Source: an uncultured Bacteroidales bacterium (GTDB taxonomy: Bacteria > Bacteroidota > Bacteroidia > Bacteroidales > Muribaculaceae). From it: 64,000 bases of DNA. Under the pieces are notes generated by a model. The model ran no database searches, had not been told where the DNA came from, and saw nothing but the letters and a program-made list of their open reading frames with translations. Numbering within the stretch: position 1 is the first letter of the stretch; every line of letters begins with the position of its first letter. The stretch spans positions 1 to 64,000 of the forward strand of contig CASEAQ010000017.1 of NCBI GenBank assembly GCA_949285735.1. Reading direction: 5' to 3'. The position numbers and the translations under genes are program-made. Positions 1 through 8,518 of this stretch are shown piece after piece.

Positions 1-84
1 CGTGATTCTAAAATCCTCCGCGCTCCAAAAGATTATATAAAACTTTGTTGTTTAATGAGTTGTGGAAAATGTTAACAGTCTTTA

Positions 85-516
85 TTAGACACCAGTGGAG
101 CTTGTCACGTCCTTGCGTTGCATATAGCCATATCCCACCACAACTATCTCGTCGAGTAGTTGGTTGTCTTCTTGGAGTACAATGTTCATGCCACTGCCGG
201 CATTGGCTGTGACATCCTTGTAACCGACATATCTGAATGTGAGCTGGCTTCCCGGGGCGACATTTGCAAGGGAGAAGTTGCCGTCAGGGTCGGTCATAGT
301 ACCCTTTTGCGTGCCTTTTACCATTACAGTCACGCCCACCAACGGTTGCCCGTTGCTGTCGGTTATGCGACCGCTTGTGCTTTGTGCGGTTGCTGTGGTT
401 TTGCTTTGAGTTGCGGCGGCAATGGTGTTTGCTGTCGCATTTGCACTTGCAGCCCCCGCGATTGACATGGCTGTGACGAGGACAGCCGAGGTGAGTAGTT
501 TCTTTCTTGAAAACAT
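85..516 (-). pseudogene. SusC-like TonB-dependent receptor, N-terminal stump
   Basis: The 143 residues hold a signal peptide (about 1-27), a carboxypeptidase-regulatory-like domain (GRITDSNGQPLVGVTV through FRYVGYKD, about 48-105) and the start of the plug region (LDEIVVVGYGYMQRKDV), then a stop codon. Full SusC-family receptors are about 1000 residues and need a plug and a 22-strand barrel; neither follows in the 84 bases after the stop. The likely reading is a deletion remnant. A genuine short secreted domain cannot be excluded, because start, signal peptide and a promoter-like -7 box are intact. Confidence 0.7.
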
Positions 517-559
517 ACAGTTCTCCGATTGATTAATTATTCAATATTTTTTCTCGGTG

Positions 560-567
560 CAAAAGTA
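560..567 (-). promoter_or_regulatory. -7 promoter box for the SusC stump
   Basis: On the minus strand this reads TACTTTTG, a perfect TAnnTTTG, 44 bp before the stump's ATG. I found no convincing -33 box. Confidence 0.4.
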
Positions 568-680
568 TCGGGGTAGTGTGACGAATTAGTTACAGATTAA
601 TAAAAAGGCTATAACAGATTTATAAACATTCTGTAACAACTTGGCGCGAGAGTTTGTCTAAATTTCTGTGGCATTATGAG

Positions 681-710
681 GTTGCGTGTGGCGAATATGT
701 TGTAAATTTG
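681..710 (+). promoter_or_regulatory. promoter of aspS
   Basis: TAAATTTG at 703-710 fits the Bacteroidetes -7 box, with a weak -33 (GTTG, 681-684) 18 bp upstream. The predicted transcript starts near 715, which excludes the in-frame codons at 654-788 as coding and supports the ATG at 789. Confidence 0.55.
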
Positions 711-788
711 CATGACATTTGGATTACTGTGCCTTGTTGCGTCGGGGCATGGGTAACAGAGTGGAAATTAACAACATTATTATATATT

Positions 789-2561
789 ATGTATAGGACA
801 AAAACTTGTGGAGAGCTTCGCTTGCCCAATGTGGGCGAAGTGGTGACTTTGGCAGGCTGGGTGCAGCGCAGCCGTAAAATGGGCGGCATGACCTTTGTGG
901 ACTTGCGAGACCGCTATGGTATCACCCAGATAGTGTTCAACAACGAGGTTGACGCGTCGCTGTGTGACCGCGCCAACCATCTTGGGCGCGAATTTGTGGT
1001 GCAGGTGCGCGGCACGGTTTCGGAACGCCAAAGCAAGAATGCCAATCTTCCCACTGGTGATATTGAAATAATTGCAACTGAGCTTAACATTCTCAACCGC
1101 AGTGAGGTGCCTCCGTTCACAATCGAGGACAACTCTGACGGCGGTGACGACTTGCGCATGCAATACCGCTATCTCGACTTGCGCCGCAATGCCGTGCGCC
1201 GCAACCTTGAGTTGCGTCACCGCATGGGCTTTGAGTTGCGCAAGTATCTTAACGACAACGGTTTCCTCGAAGTTGAAACGCCTATATTGGTAAAGTCAAC
1301 TCCCGAGGGCGCACGCGACTTTGTGGTTCCTTCGCGCATGAACCCGGGGCAGTTCTATGCCTTGCCGCAATCGCCGCAGCTCTACAAGCAGTTGCTCATG
1401 GTGGCAGGATTCGACCGCTATTTCCAGATAGCCAAGTGCTTCCGCGACGAGGACTTGCGTGCCGACCGCCAGCCCGAGTTCACACAAATCGACTGCGAGA
1501 TGTCGTTTGTTGAGCAGGAAGACGTGTTGCAAATGTTCGAGGGATTGGTTAAGCACATATTCAAGTATGTGCGTGGCATCGACTTTGCCGAGCCGTTCCC
1601 GCGCATGACTTGGGCTGATGCAATGAAGAATTATGGTAGCGACAAGCCCGATATTCGTTTCGGCATGACATTCGTGGAGTTGAAGGATCTCACCGAGGGG
1701 CACAACTTCGTGGTGTTTGACAGTGCCGAATATGTTGGCGCGATATGTGCTGCCGGTTGTGCGTCATATACCCGCAAGCAGCTCGATGAGTTGACCGACT
1801 TCGTGAAACGTCCGCAAATTGGTGCCAAGGGTCTCGTGTGGGTTAAGGTAGAGGCCGACGGTTCGATAAAGAGCAGCGTTGGCAAGTTCTATAGCGACGA
1901 CGACCTGAAGCTGTGGGCAGAGCGTTGCCAGGCAAAGCCGGGCGACCTGTTGCTGATACTTGCCGGCAAGACCATGCCTACTCGTAAAGCCCTCAACGAG
2001 TTGCGTCTTGAGATGGGCAACCGCCTCGGCTTGCGCGACAAGAATGTGTTTGCTCCGTTGTGGGTAATCGACTTCCCGATGTTTGAATGGGACGAGGAAA
2101 CGCAACGCTACTACGCAATGCACCACCCGTTCACCAAGCCCAAGGACGAGGATATCCCATTGCTCGACAGCGACACGGGCAACGTGCGCGCCAATGCCTA
2201 TGACATGGTTGTGAACGGTGTCGAACTTGGTGGCGGCAGCATTCGTATCCATGACCCAGAATTGCAAGACAAGATGTTTGCCCTGCTCGGTTTCACCGAG
2301 GAACGCGCTCAAGCACAATTCGGCTTCTTGATGGATGCCTTCAAGTATGGTGCGCCGCCTCATGCAGGACTGGCATTCGGCTTCGACCGCTTCGTGTCGA
2401 TGCTTGCCGGGCTCGACAGCATACGCGACACCATCGCATTCCCGAAGAACAACTCCGGACGCGACATGATGAACGACGCTCCGAGCGCGCTCGACCAGGA
2501 ACAGCTCGACGAACTTTATATAAAGGTTGACAGCGAGCGCATCGAAAAGAGCAAAAAGTGA
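789..2561 (+). CDS. aspS: aspartyl-tRNA synthetase
   Basis: This class IIb synthetase charges tRNA-Asp with aspartate in the cytoplasm. The order is bacterial-type: N-terminal OB-fold anticodon-binding domain (about 10-110, [20 protein letters not shown]), catalytic core with motif 2 ([18 protein letters not shown]), a GAD insertion in the middle, and motif 3 ([13 protein letters not shown]). From ATG 789 the protein has 590 residues, normal for bacterial AspS. Codons upstream in frame (from 654) lack similarity to the family and lie before the predicted transcription start. Its stop overlaps the start of the Nif3-like gene, so the two are probably cotranscribed. Confidence 0.96.
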   Translation: MYRTKTCGELRLPNVGEVVTLAGWVQRSRKMGGMTFVDLRDRYGITQIVFNNEVDASLCDRANHLGREFVVQVRGTVSERQSKNANLPTGDIEIIATELNILNRSEVPPFTIEDNSDGGDDLRMQYRYLDLRRNAVRRNLELRHRMGFELRKYLNDNGFLEVETPILVKSTPEGARDFVVPSRMNPGQFYALPQSPQLYKQLLMVAGFDRYFQIAKCFRDEDLRADRQPEFTQIDCEMSFVEQEDVLQMFEGLVKHIFKYVRGIDFAEPFPRMTWADAMKNYGSDKPDIRFGMTFVELKDLTEGHNFVVFDSAEYVGAICAAGCASYTRKQLDELTDFVKRPQIGAKGLVWVKVEADGSIKSSVGKFYSDDDLKLWAERCQAKPGDLLLILAGKTMPTRKALNELRLEMGNRLGLRDKNVFAPLWVIDFPMFEWDEETQRYYAMHHPFTKPKDEDIPLLDSDTGNVRANAYDMVVNGVELGGGSIRIHDPELQDKMFALLGFTEERAQAQFGFLMDAFKYGAPPHAGLAFGFDRFVSMLAGLDSIRDTIAFPKNNSGRDMMNDAPSALDQEQLDELYIKVDSERIEKSKK

Positions 2562-3655
2562 TGAAAATAAGCGATATAACCCGAGCCATTGAGGAGGTTG
2601 CCCCACTCTACTTGCAGGAGGAGTGGGACAACGCCGGCTTGCAGGTGGGCGATGTGGGGCAGGAGGCGACGGGCACACTGTTGTGTGTCGATGTCACCGA
2701 GGCGATAGTCGATGAGGCTGTCGGGCGCGGCATCAACCTCATTGTTTCGCATCACCCGCTGCTCTTCCGCGGGCTGAAGCGCATAACGCCAGCCACTGCC
2801 ACCGAGCGGATTGTGGCAAAAGCCTTGAAGCACGACATTGCCATATATGCCGCCCACACCAACATGGACAGTGCCCGCGGCGGCGTGTCGTGGGCTACCG
2901 GGCGCATGGTGGGGCTGACCAATATGCGCACCCTTGTGCCGCAACAGGGGCGGCTGATGAAGATGGCAGTGTATGTGCCACTGGCAAGCCGCGACGCTGT
3001 GTGTGAGGCATTGTGGGCAGCCGGTGCCGGCATGATTGGCGACTATGACCGTTGTGCCTACATGGTTGACGGCAACGGCACTTACCGCCCCCTTGCGGGG
3101 GCGCACCCTGCGATAGGGGTGGTGGGCAGCGACCACGTCGAGGCTGAAACTCGCGTCGAGGTGGTATTCCCTGTCGGTATTTGTGCCAATGTTGTGAGGG
3201 CGATGCTTGCCGCTCATCCGTATGAGGAACCGGCTTTCGACCTTGTGAAACTCGAAAACCGTGTTGCAACGGCGGGGCTTGGGGTTATAGGCGAACTCGA
3301 AACGCCCATGACGGGCATCGACTACATTGCAAAGGTGAAAGCCGCATTGGGCATCGGCGCAATACCGTATGCCGGCGACGCACGGCGCATGGTGAAGCGC
3401 GTGGCACTGTGTGGCGGGGCTGGCGCAGAGTTTGCCGGCGTTGCGATAGCAGAAGGAGCCGATGTGTATATGTGCGGCGACTTGAAGTATCACGATTTCA
3501 CCACCCACAGCGACCGCATTCTGATGGCTAATATCGGTCATTATGAAAGCGAACAATGCACAAAAGGAATTTTTTATGACATAATTAAGAAAAAATTCCC
3601 TAACTTTGCAACCTATTATGCTGAACAGGATAAAAATCCAATAAGTTATGGCTAA
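2561..3655 (+). CDS. Nif3-like dinuclear metal centre protein
   Basis: The 364-residue protein belongs to the Nif3/YbgI/YqfO family of toroidal hexamers that bind two metal ions; the reaction is not settled. Likely metal ligands are in SHHPLLFRG, AAHTNMDS and near the end GHYESEQ. The length matches the long form, with a PII-like insert between the two halves (about residues 130-235). The ATG at 2561 overlaps the aspS stop by one base; a GTG at 2558 would add one residue. The gene overlaps the next by 8 bp, a conserved pairing in Bacteroidales, suggesting a shared role. Confidence 0.93.
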   Translation: MKISDITRAIEEVAPLYLQEEWDNAGLQVGDVGQEATGTLLCVDVTEAIVDEAVGRGINLIVSHHPLLFRGLKRITPATATERIVAKALKHDIAIYAAHTNMDSARGGVSWATGRMVGLTNMRTLVPQQGRLMKMAVYVPLASRDAVCEALWAAGAGMIGDYDRCAYMVDGNGTYRPLAGAHPAIGVVGSDHVEAETRVEVVFPVGICANVVRAMLAAHPYEEPAFDLVKLENRVATAGLGVIGELETPMTGIDYIAKVKAALGIGAIPYAGDARRMVKRVALCGGAGAEFAGVAIAEGADVYMCGDLKYHDFTTHSDRILMANIGHYESEQCTKGIFYDIIKKKFPNFATYYAEQDKNPISYG

Positions 3656-4433
3656 CGATAAGACAAAACAAGAAAAAGAATTGACCGTCGAAGAGCGTCT
3701 CAAGACACTTTACCAGTTGCAGACCATCTTGTCGGAGGTTGACCGTATCAAGACTATCCGTGGCGAATTGCCACTCGAAGTGCAAGACCTTGAGGACGAA
3801 GTCGCAGGATTGCAGACGCGCATACAGAACTACAAGAACGACATCGACAAGCTCGATGACGATGTGAAGAAGCAAAAGCGCGACATCGAGGAGGCTAAAG
3901 CCCGTATTGACAAATATACCGAACAGCAGAACAATGTGCGCAACAACCGCGAGTTTGACTTCCTTACGAAGGAGATTGAATATGAGCATCTCAACATTGA
4001 ACTTGCCGAAAAGCGCATCAACGAATTTACGAAGCAAATCGAGCAACGTAATGCCGACGTGGCTACTGCCGAGGACAACCTTGCCGATCGTAACCATATA
4101 CTTGAGGAGAAGAAAGGTGAGTTGAACGAAATCGTGTCGGAAACGAAGCAAGACGAGGAGAAATTGCGTGAACAGGCAAAGAAGCTCGAAGGGAAAATCG
4201 AGCCGCGTTTGCTTGCCGCCTTTAAGCGCATTCGCAAGAACGCCCGCAACGGCCTTGGTATCGTTTACATACAGCGAAACGCTTGCGGAGGTTGCTTCAA
4301 CCGCATTCCGCCACAACGCCAAATGGAGATAACTATGCACAAGAAGGTTATCGTGTGTGAGTATTGCGGACGTATTCTCATCGACCCCGAACTCGCTGGC
4401 GTGAACGAAATGGGAGAAACGGCATCGAAGTAA
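3648..4433 (+). CDS. C4-type zinc ribbon coiled-coil protein (CT398-like)
   Basis: The 261-residue protein is mostly a long charged coiled-coil hairpin (about 10-185) followed by a C-terminal zinc ribbon whose ligands are CGGC and CEYC, about 25 residues apart. This is the layout of the CT398/zf-RING_7 family routinely found beside Nif3. The exact function is unknown; members have been proposed as adaptors of secretion or motility machinery or as nucleic-acid binders. Its start lies inside the end of the Nif3-like gene, so translation is probably coupled. A bidirectional terminator follows. Confidence 0.9.
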   Translation: MANDKTKQEKELTVEERLKTLYQLQTILSEVDRIKTIRGELPLEVQDLEDEVAGLQTRIQNYKNDIDKLDDDVKKQKRDIEEAKARIDKYTEQQNNVRNNREFDFLTKEIEYEHLNIELAEKRINEFTKQIEQRNADVATAEDNLADRNHILEEKKGELNEIVSETKQDEEKLREQAKKLEGKIEPRLLAAFKRIRKNARNGLGIVYIQRNACGGCFNRIPPQRQMEITMHKKVIVCEYCGRILIDPELAGVNEMGETASK

Positions 4434-4457
4434 TACTTCGACGTGAGATAAAACAAT

Positions 4458-4494
4458 AAATCAGCCTGGTTGAGCAATCAACCGGGCTGATTTT
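4458..4494. terminator. bidirectional intrinsic terminator
   Basis: A 16-bp stem (4458-4473 with 4478-4493, one G-T wobble) and a GCAA loop sit between two convergent genes. It is flanked by A-rich sequence to the left and TTTT to the right, so it can serve the zinc-ribbon operon and the leftward reductase. Confidence 0.85.
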
Positions 4495-4523
4495 GTGTAT
4501 TAAAGGATTTGTTGGTCGTGCGT

Positions 4524-5246
4524 CTATGATTTGTGGAACTTGTATCTGAGCCATAGCACGCCGTGCTGCCGTGTGGTAGCTGACAGCAATTCGAGCGACT
4601 GTCCCTTGGCTGGGGCAATCTCATTGCCTGTGTATTCAAAAATCGAGGTTGAGCCCGACATGCCGTCGATACCGGGATATACGACAAGGCTCAACTCGTC
4701 GATTAGCCCGGCTTGCAGCATCGAGCCGTTGATGATTCCGCCGCCTTGAAGCGAGATAGACTTCACTCCAAAGGTGGTTGCCAACGTGAGCATCGCCGTG
4801 CGCAGATCGTCGCCGTGCCTGCCAGCAAACAGGTAGGATATGCCATTCTCGCGCAGGTGTTCGAGGTATTCGGCTGGAGCGGTCGAGGGCAATATGGTGG
4901 CAATGTCATCACCGCGCACGGTGGGCGTGTCATATAGAATGTCGGCATCGGGGTCGATGGTTATGAACAGCCGCTTTGACGAGCGTGGGGCGACGTATGC
5001 CTCGTTGTGTAAGGCAGGGGATGCATCGCTGGCTTGGAACTTGCCTGAGAAGAAACCTTCGCACAAGGTGCGCTTGCCAAACATCCATGCGTCGGTGCCG
5101 AGCTGACGACCTATTGCGGCATATTCAGCCATCAGCTCGCCGCGCGGTGTACCGTTGAATGGTGCAGTCCAACGCTCGGTGAGTATGCGCCCGTCAACCG
5201 ACCCCATTATGAGGCATATTACGTGGGGCAAAACAATATTATCCAT
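4524..5246 (-). CDS. RibD C-terminal / dihydrofolate-reductase-fold reductase
   Basis: The 240-residue protein has the RibD C-terminal fold: an N-terminal strand (PHVICLIMGSVDGRI), and the glycine-rich NADPH-binding segment SISLQGGGIINGSML near residue 170. Homologues reduce pyrimidine or pteridine-like substrates with NADPH. There is no deaminase domain, so this is not a complete RibD. The ATG at 5246 overlaps the end of the aldo/keto reductase gene by 8 bp; a TTG at 5255 is possible but less likely. The overlap argues for an operon of two reductases. Substrate unknown. Confidence 0.85.
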   Translation of the reverse strand: MDNIVLPHVICLIMGSVDGRILTERWTAPFNGTPRGELMAEYAAIGRQLGTDAWMFGKRTLCEGFFSGKFQASDASPALHNEAYVAPRSSKRLFITIDPDADILYDTPTVRGDDIATILPSTAPAEYLEHLRENGISYLFAGRHGDDLRTAMLTLATTFGVKSISLQGGGIINGSMLQAGLIDELSLVVYPGIDGMSGSTSIFEYTGNEIAPAKGQSLELLSATTRQHGVLWLRYKFHKS

Positions 5247-6081
5247 AGGTCTCAATCAAGAATTTTATCAGTTGCGGGCTGTTGAAGTCAACATTCCCTT
5301 CGTCGTTGGTGTTGAGTGAGGCGATGCGGCTCATGTCGTTGGCAGAGAGCGTGAAGTCGAAGATGTCGATGTTCTGCTTCATGCGGTCGGCGTGTACCGA
5401 TTTGGGTATTGCCACGATACCGCGCTGCGTGAGGTAGCGCAATGCCACTTGCGCAGGTGTCTTGCCATACTGATTGCCGATGGCGGCAAGTACTTCGTTG
5501 GTGAACAATCCGTTACGTCCTTGTCCCAGCGGCGACCATGCCATGAGGGTAGTGCCATATTCTTTCAAATAAGGCTCGATGCCAGTTTGCTGGCTGAACA
5601 CGTGGACTTCGAGCTGGTTGACGGCAGGTTTCACGTCAACGTGTAGGGCGAGGTCAACGAAGCGGCCCTTCTGGAAGTTCGACACGCCGATAGCCCTTAC
5701 TTTCCCTGCAGCCAAGGCATTTTCCATTGCGCGGTAGGTACCATAGTAGTCTCCATAGGCTTGGTGAATGAGCAGCAGATCGACGTAGTCGGTCTGCAAC
5801 TTGCGCAGCGATTCGTCGATTGAGGCGGCGGCACGTTCGTAGCCGGCATTTGAAATCCACACTTTTGTAGTAAGGAACAATTCGGAGCGCGGCACACCGC
5901 AATTCTTTACGGCAGCCCCTACGCCCTCTTCGTTGAAGTAGGCTTGTGCCGTGTCGATCAGGCGGTAGCCTATTCCGATGGCTTCGGTAACGCAACGCTC
6001 GCATTCGTCGGGCGACACTTGGAACACTCCATATCCCAGCACGGGCATTTCAACCCCGTTGTTAAGTCTAATTGTTTCCAT
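5239..6081 (-). CDS. aldo/keto reductase
   Basis: This 280-residue TIM-barrel NADPH reductase resembles the 2,5-diketo-D-gluconate reductase group. Family signatures are GYRLIDTAQAYFNEEGVG (catalytic Asp and Tyr), TTKVW (catalytic Lys), LLLIHQAYGD (catalytic His), IGVSNF and the C-terminal IPKSVHADRMKQN cofactor motif. All four catalytic residues are present, so it should be active. It sits 3 bp after the DUF362 gene and overlaps the next reductase gene, so it is probably the middle of a leftward operon. The natural carbonyl substrate is not evident. Confidence 0.93.
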   Translation of the reverse strand: METIRLNNGVEMPVLGYGVFQVSPDECERCVTEAIGIGYRLIDTAQAYFNEEGVGAAVKNCGVPRSELFLTTKVWISNAGYERAAASIDESLRKLQTDYVDLLLIHQAYGDYYGTYRAMENALAAGKVRAIGVSNFQKGRFVDLALHVDVKPAVNQLEVHVFSQQTGIEPYLKEYGTTLMAWSPLGQGRNGLFTNEVLAAIGNQYGKTPAQVALRYLTQRGIVAIPKSVHADRMKQNIDIFDFTLSANDMSRIASLNTNDEGNVDFNSPQLIKFLIETYG

Positions 6082-6084
6082 AAT

Positions 6085-7203
6085 CTATTTTTTTGAAATC
6101 ACTGTTTTTTCTCCATTTATGATATATATCCCTGGTTCGAGTTCGTCGAGGCTTTTGGCGTTGGTCAGCACTTTTTTGCCGTCGATGGTATATACGTTGT
6201 AGCGGTTGCTCGACGCTGTGCTGGCTGTCGCGTCGTCTGTACCAGAAATGTTGTCGATGTCGATTAGGTTGTAGGATGTCGAGCCAAGCCCTATCTGTTG
6301 GGCATAATCTACGATGTGGGTGCCGTGTTGCCTGTTGATGCGTTCAATCAGTGGCGAACTGTCGTCGCCGGGAGTCGATTGATGATTGAATACAAGGTCG
6401 AGGCAAGCCTTGTCGAGTGCTACTGGGTCGAGCGAGGCAAGAATGCCTATGTCGTGCATTCGCGGGGCAGCAGGAGAGCCGTCGCAGTCGCAATCGACCG
6501 ACAAGTTGTTCATCACGTTGATGTATATCACGTTGCCGTGGAAATAGTTGTGTACGGCTTGGGCTGCAGCAGCCATCGATTCGAGGAATGCTTCTTGCCC
6601 GCGGCGGTTGCCGAAAACTTGGCTTGGGTTGGAATACTCGCCGGCGGTGTGTATGAGTGTTTTCCCCTCGCGCGAAGCCATGCCGATGCTCTGGTTTTTC
6701 AGCACACCGCCAAATCCGCCCATGGCGTGACCCTTGAAGTGTGCAAGGTTGATGAGGAAGTCGTAGTTGGCTATGTGGCTGCCCACACGGTCGAATTGCA
6801 AGTGTGAGGCATCTGCCATTGGAATGTCGATGCTCCCTTCCTCGTCCATGATGTCAACTGGCGCAATCTCGTTGTAGCCACGTTCCTCGATAGCGCGGCG
6901 ATGGCTCTCGGTCGATGACCTGTTGCCCGAGTAGGCTGTGTTGCATTCCACGATAGTGCCGTTCACTTCCTCGACCAAGTTGCGCATGAACTCGGGGCGC
7001 AGGTAGTTGGTCTGAGCCGATTCGCCTGTGCTTATCTTGATTGCCACACGCCCTGTTGCTTCTTTGCCAAGGGCATGGTAAATCTTTACGAGCGATTCGG
7101 GCGAGATCTCGGAGGTGAAATATACATTGGGCGTTTCGGCGGTTTGCCCATACCCGGCAAGCGGCAGCAAAACTGCCATAATGGTTGCTAAAAGTGTTTT
7201 CAT
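6085..7203 (-). CDS. exported DUF362 protein with C-terminal DGK-type tail
   Basis: The 372-residue protein has a signal peptide (MKTLLATIMAVLLPLAGYGQ) and a DUF362 core (KISTGESAQTNYLRPEF, LINLAHFKGHAMGGFGG, IGILASLDPVALDKA). DUF362 proteins are often linked with iron-sulfur or redox enzymes; no ferredoxin cysteines are present here. The last 40 residues (YNVYTIDGKKV, LEPGIYIINGEK) are a short beta module common at the ends of secreted Bacteroidales proteins and reminiscent of type IX secretion tails; that link is inference. It lies between the flavodoxin lipoprotein and the aldo/keto reductase in one leftward series. Confidence 0.82.
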   Translation of the reverse strand: MKTLLATIMAVLLPLAGYGQTAETPNVYFTSEISPESLVKIYHALGKEATGRVAIKISTGESAQTNYLRPEFMRNLVEEVNGTIVECNTAYSGNRSSTESHRRAIEERGYNEIAPVDIMDEEGSIDIPMADASHLQFDRVGSHIANYDFLINLAHFKGHAMGGFGGVLKNQSIGMASREGKTLIHTAGEYSNPSQVFGNRRGQEAFLESMAAAAQAVHNYFHGNVIYINVMNNLSVDCDCDGSPAAPRMHDIGILASLDPVALDKACLDLVFNHQSTPGDDSSPLIERINRQHGTHIVDYAQQIGLGSTSYNLIDIDNISGTDDATASTASSNRYNVYTIDGKKVLTNAKSLDELEPGIYIINGEKTVISKK

Positions 7204-7224
7204 ATTTGCTTGAGAGTTATATAT

Positions 7225-7908
7225 CTATACTGTTTTGCCCATTTCGTAGGCTTGTTGCATGAATCGGGTGCCTTTCACGCTCCCCTTCCTGCCAAGTCCG
7301 GTGGCTTTTATCATGCCGCGCTCGGTGGGGTTGGGCAGGCACACCACGAAGCCGCGGAACCCGAATATCGCGCAGTCGGCAGTGCTCTCTTCGCGGTCGG
7401 CACAGGCGGTGATGTAATAGAACTCTTTGTCCTTCAAATCCATGAAGTGGGAATAGGTGCGGTCGATGAGCGTTTTCAGTTGCCCGTCGATATTCATGAA
7501 GTAAACCGGGCTGGCAAGCACAATCACGTCGGCATCGAGCATTTTGCGTATAATCATCGGGGCATCGTCGGTGGCAACATCGGCACTGTCGCCCACGCGT
7601 TGCTCGTCGATTTCTTGGAAAAACTTTATGTCGTAGTCGCTAAGGAAAAGCTTCTCGACGCTGGCTCCAGCCTCGGTTGCCCCACGCCCAAACTCGTCGC
7701 AAAGCAGGTCGGTATTGCCGCCCTTGCGCGGACTTGCCGAGATTATAAGCACATTCTTGTTGGCTTTGTTGATGGTCGAAGTTTCGGAGAAGCGAATATC
7801 GAACACGTTGCCGATGCCATGTCGCTCCTCGCTGTGTGCATTGTTGCAAGCCGTTGCAGCCCACAGTATCAGGCTCATGGCTGCCATTAGTAATGCTGTC
7901 TTTTTCAT
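7225..7908 (-). CDS. flavodoxin-fold NAD(P)H-dependent FMN reductase with lipoprotein signal
   Basis: The 227-residue protein carries an FMN-reductase flavodoxin fold: the phosphate-binding loop SASPRKGGNTD and the ASPVYFMNIDGQLK loop are typical. Unusually it begins with a lipoprotein signal (MKKTALLMAAMSLILWAATAC), predicting a lipid-anchored periplasmic or surface protein rather than the usual cytosolic enzyme. It is first in the leftward series with the exported DUF362 protein, which suggests an envelope redox pair. No electron donor is encoded nearby. Confidence 0.85.
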   Translation of the reverse strand: MKKTALLMAAMSLILWAATACNNAHSEERHGIGNVFDIRFSETSTINKANKNVLIISASPRKGGNTDLLCDEFGRGATEAGASVEKLFLSDYDIKFFQEIDEQRVGDSADVATDDAPMIIRKMLDADVIVLASPVYFMNIDGQLKTLIDRTYSHFMDLKDKEFYYITACADREESTADCAIFGFRGFVVCLPNPTERGMIKATGLGRKGSVKGTRFMQQAYEMGKTV

Positions 7909-7936
7909 ATTTATGCTACTTGTGTTTTTTACACTT

Positions 7937-7944
7937 CAAAAGTA
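7937..7944 (-). promoter_or_regulatory. -7 promoter box for the leftward redox series
   Basis: The minus strand reads TACTTTTG, a perfect TAnnTTTG, 29 bp before the flavodoxin ATG. A TTTG box lies only 10 bp further up, too close for the usual 19-21 bp spacing. Confidence 0.4.
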
Positions 7945-8246
7945 GCACATGCGTCAAAGACAGTCTATACACATATTACAGATTTGCGCACCAATTTTAG
8001 CGTAGGTGAAGTGTTATTCAACCAGCGAACTGTCGCGGTATTTATTTTACGTTCTCCATATTTCACGAAAAACATTATTCGACACACAAAATAGCCTTTT
8101 TATTCTAATTAGCGGCTGTAATCAAAATAATCGTCCAACGCTGACAATGAAACGGCTTTTGTTCATGAGAGCATATAGTCGTTTTTCCGTTGTTTTTATT
8201 TAATGATAATGCCGTGATTTGTTGGTAGAATATATAAGTTTCTTAA

Positions 8247-8278
8247 TTTGGCAAATCCTAAAATATGTTATATCTTTG
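8247..8278 (+). promoter_or_regulatory. promoter of the Srf-like operon
   Basis: TTTG (8247-8250), 20 bp, then TATCTTTG (8271-8278): an essentially perfect Bacteroidetes housekeeping promoter pointing into the eight-gene unit. It is the only strong match in the 609-bp gap between divergent genes. Confidence 0.7.
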
Positions 8279-8518
8279 CCCAAGACACGTTCATTCAATT
8301 TTTTAATGTTATCGGTCGGCAACGAGTGTTAAAAGAGAGTGAATAGTGTATAATTGCAACTTAAATAACTTTCTAATTAACATAAAACGGTGTTTTGTTC
8401 GCCTTTAAATTGGCCTGTGCAGTGCAAATGCGAGTTTAAATAATCTTCTGCTCCATGAAATATATGTGTGCAAATTTGCTAATTTTTAGGTGTTCATGAA
8501 ATACATAACATAATATTA
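8279..8518 (+). other. long 5' leader of the Srf-like operon
   Basis: About 235 AT-rich bases separate the predicted transcription start from the first ATG. I see no convincing short coding frame, riboswitch core or terminator in it. The rest of the gap (7945-8246) also shows no gene. Confidence 0.35.

Noticed and set aside
1764-2678. 304-codon leftward open frame across aspS
   Set aside because: It lies antisense to the well-supported aspS gene and its product is Cys/His/Val-rich without domain features.
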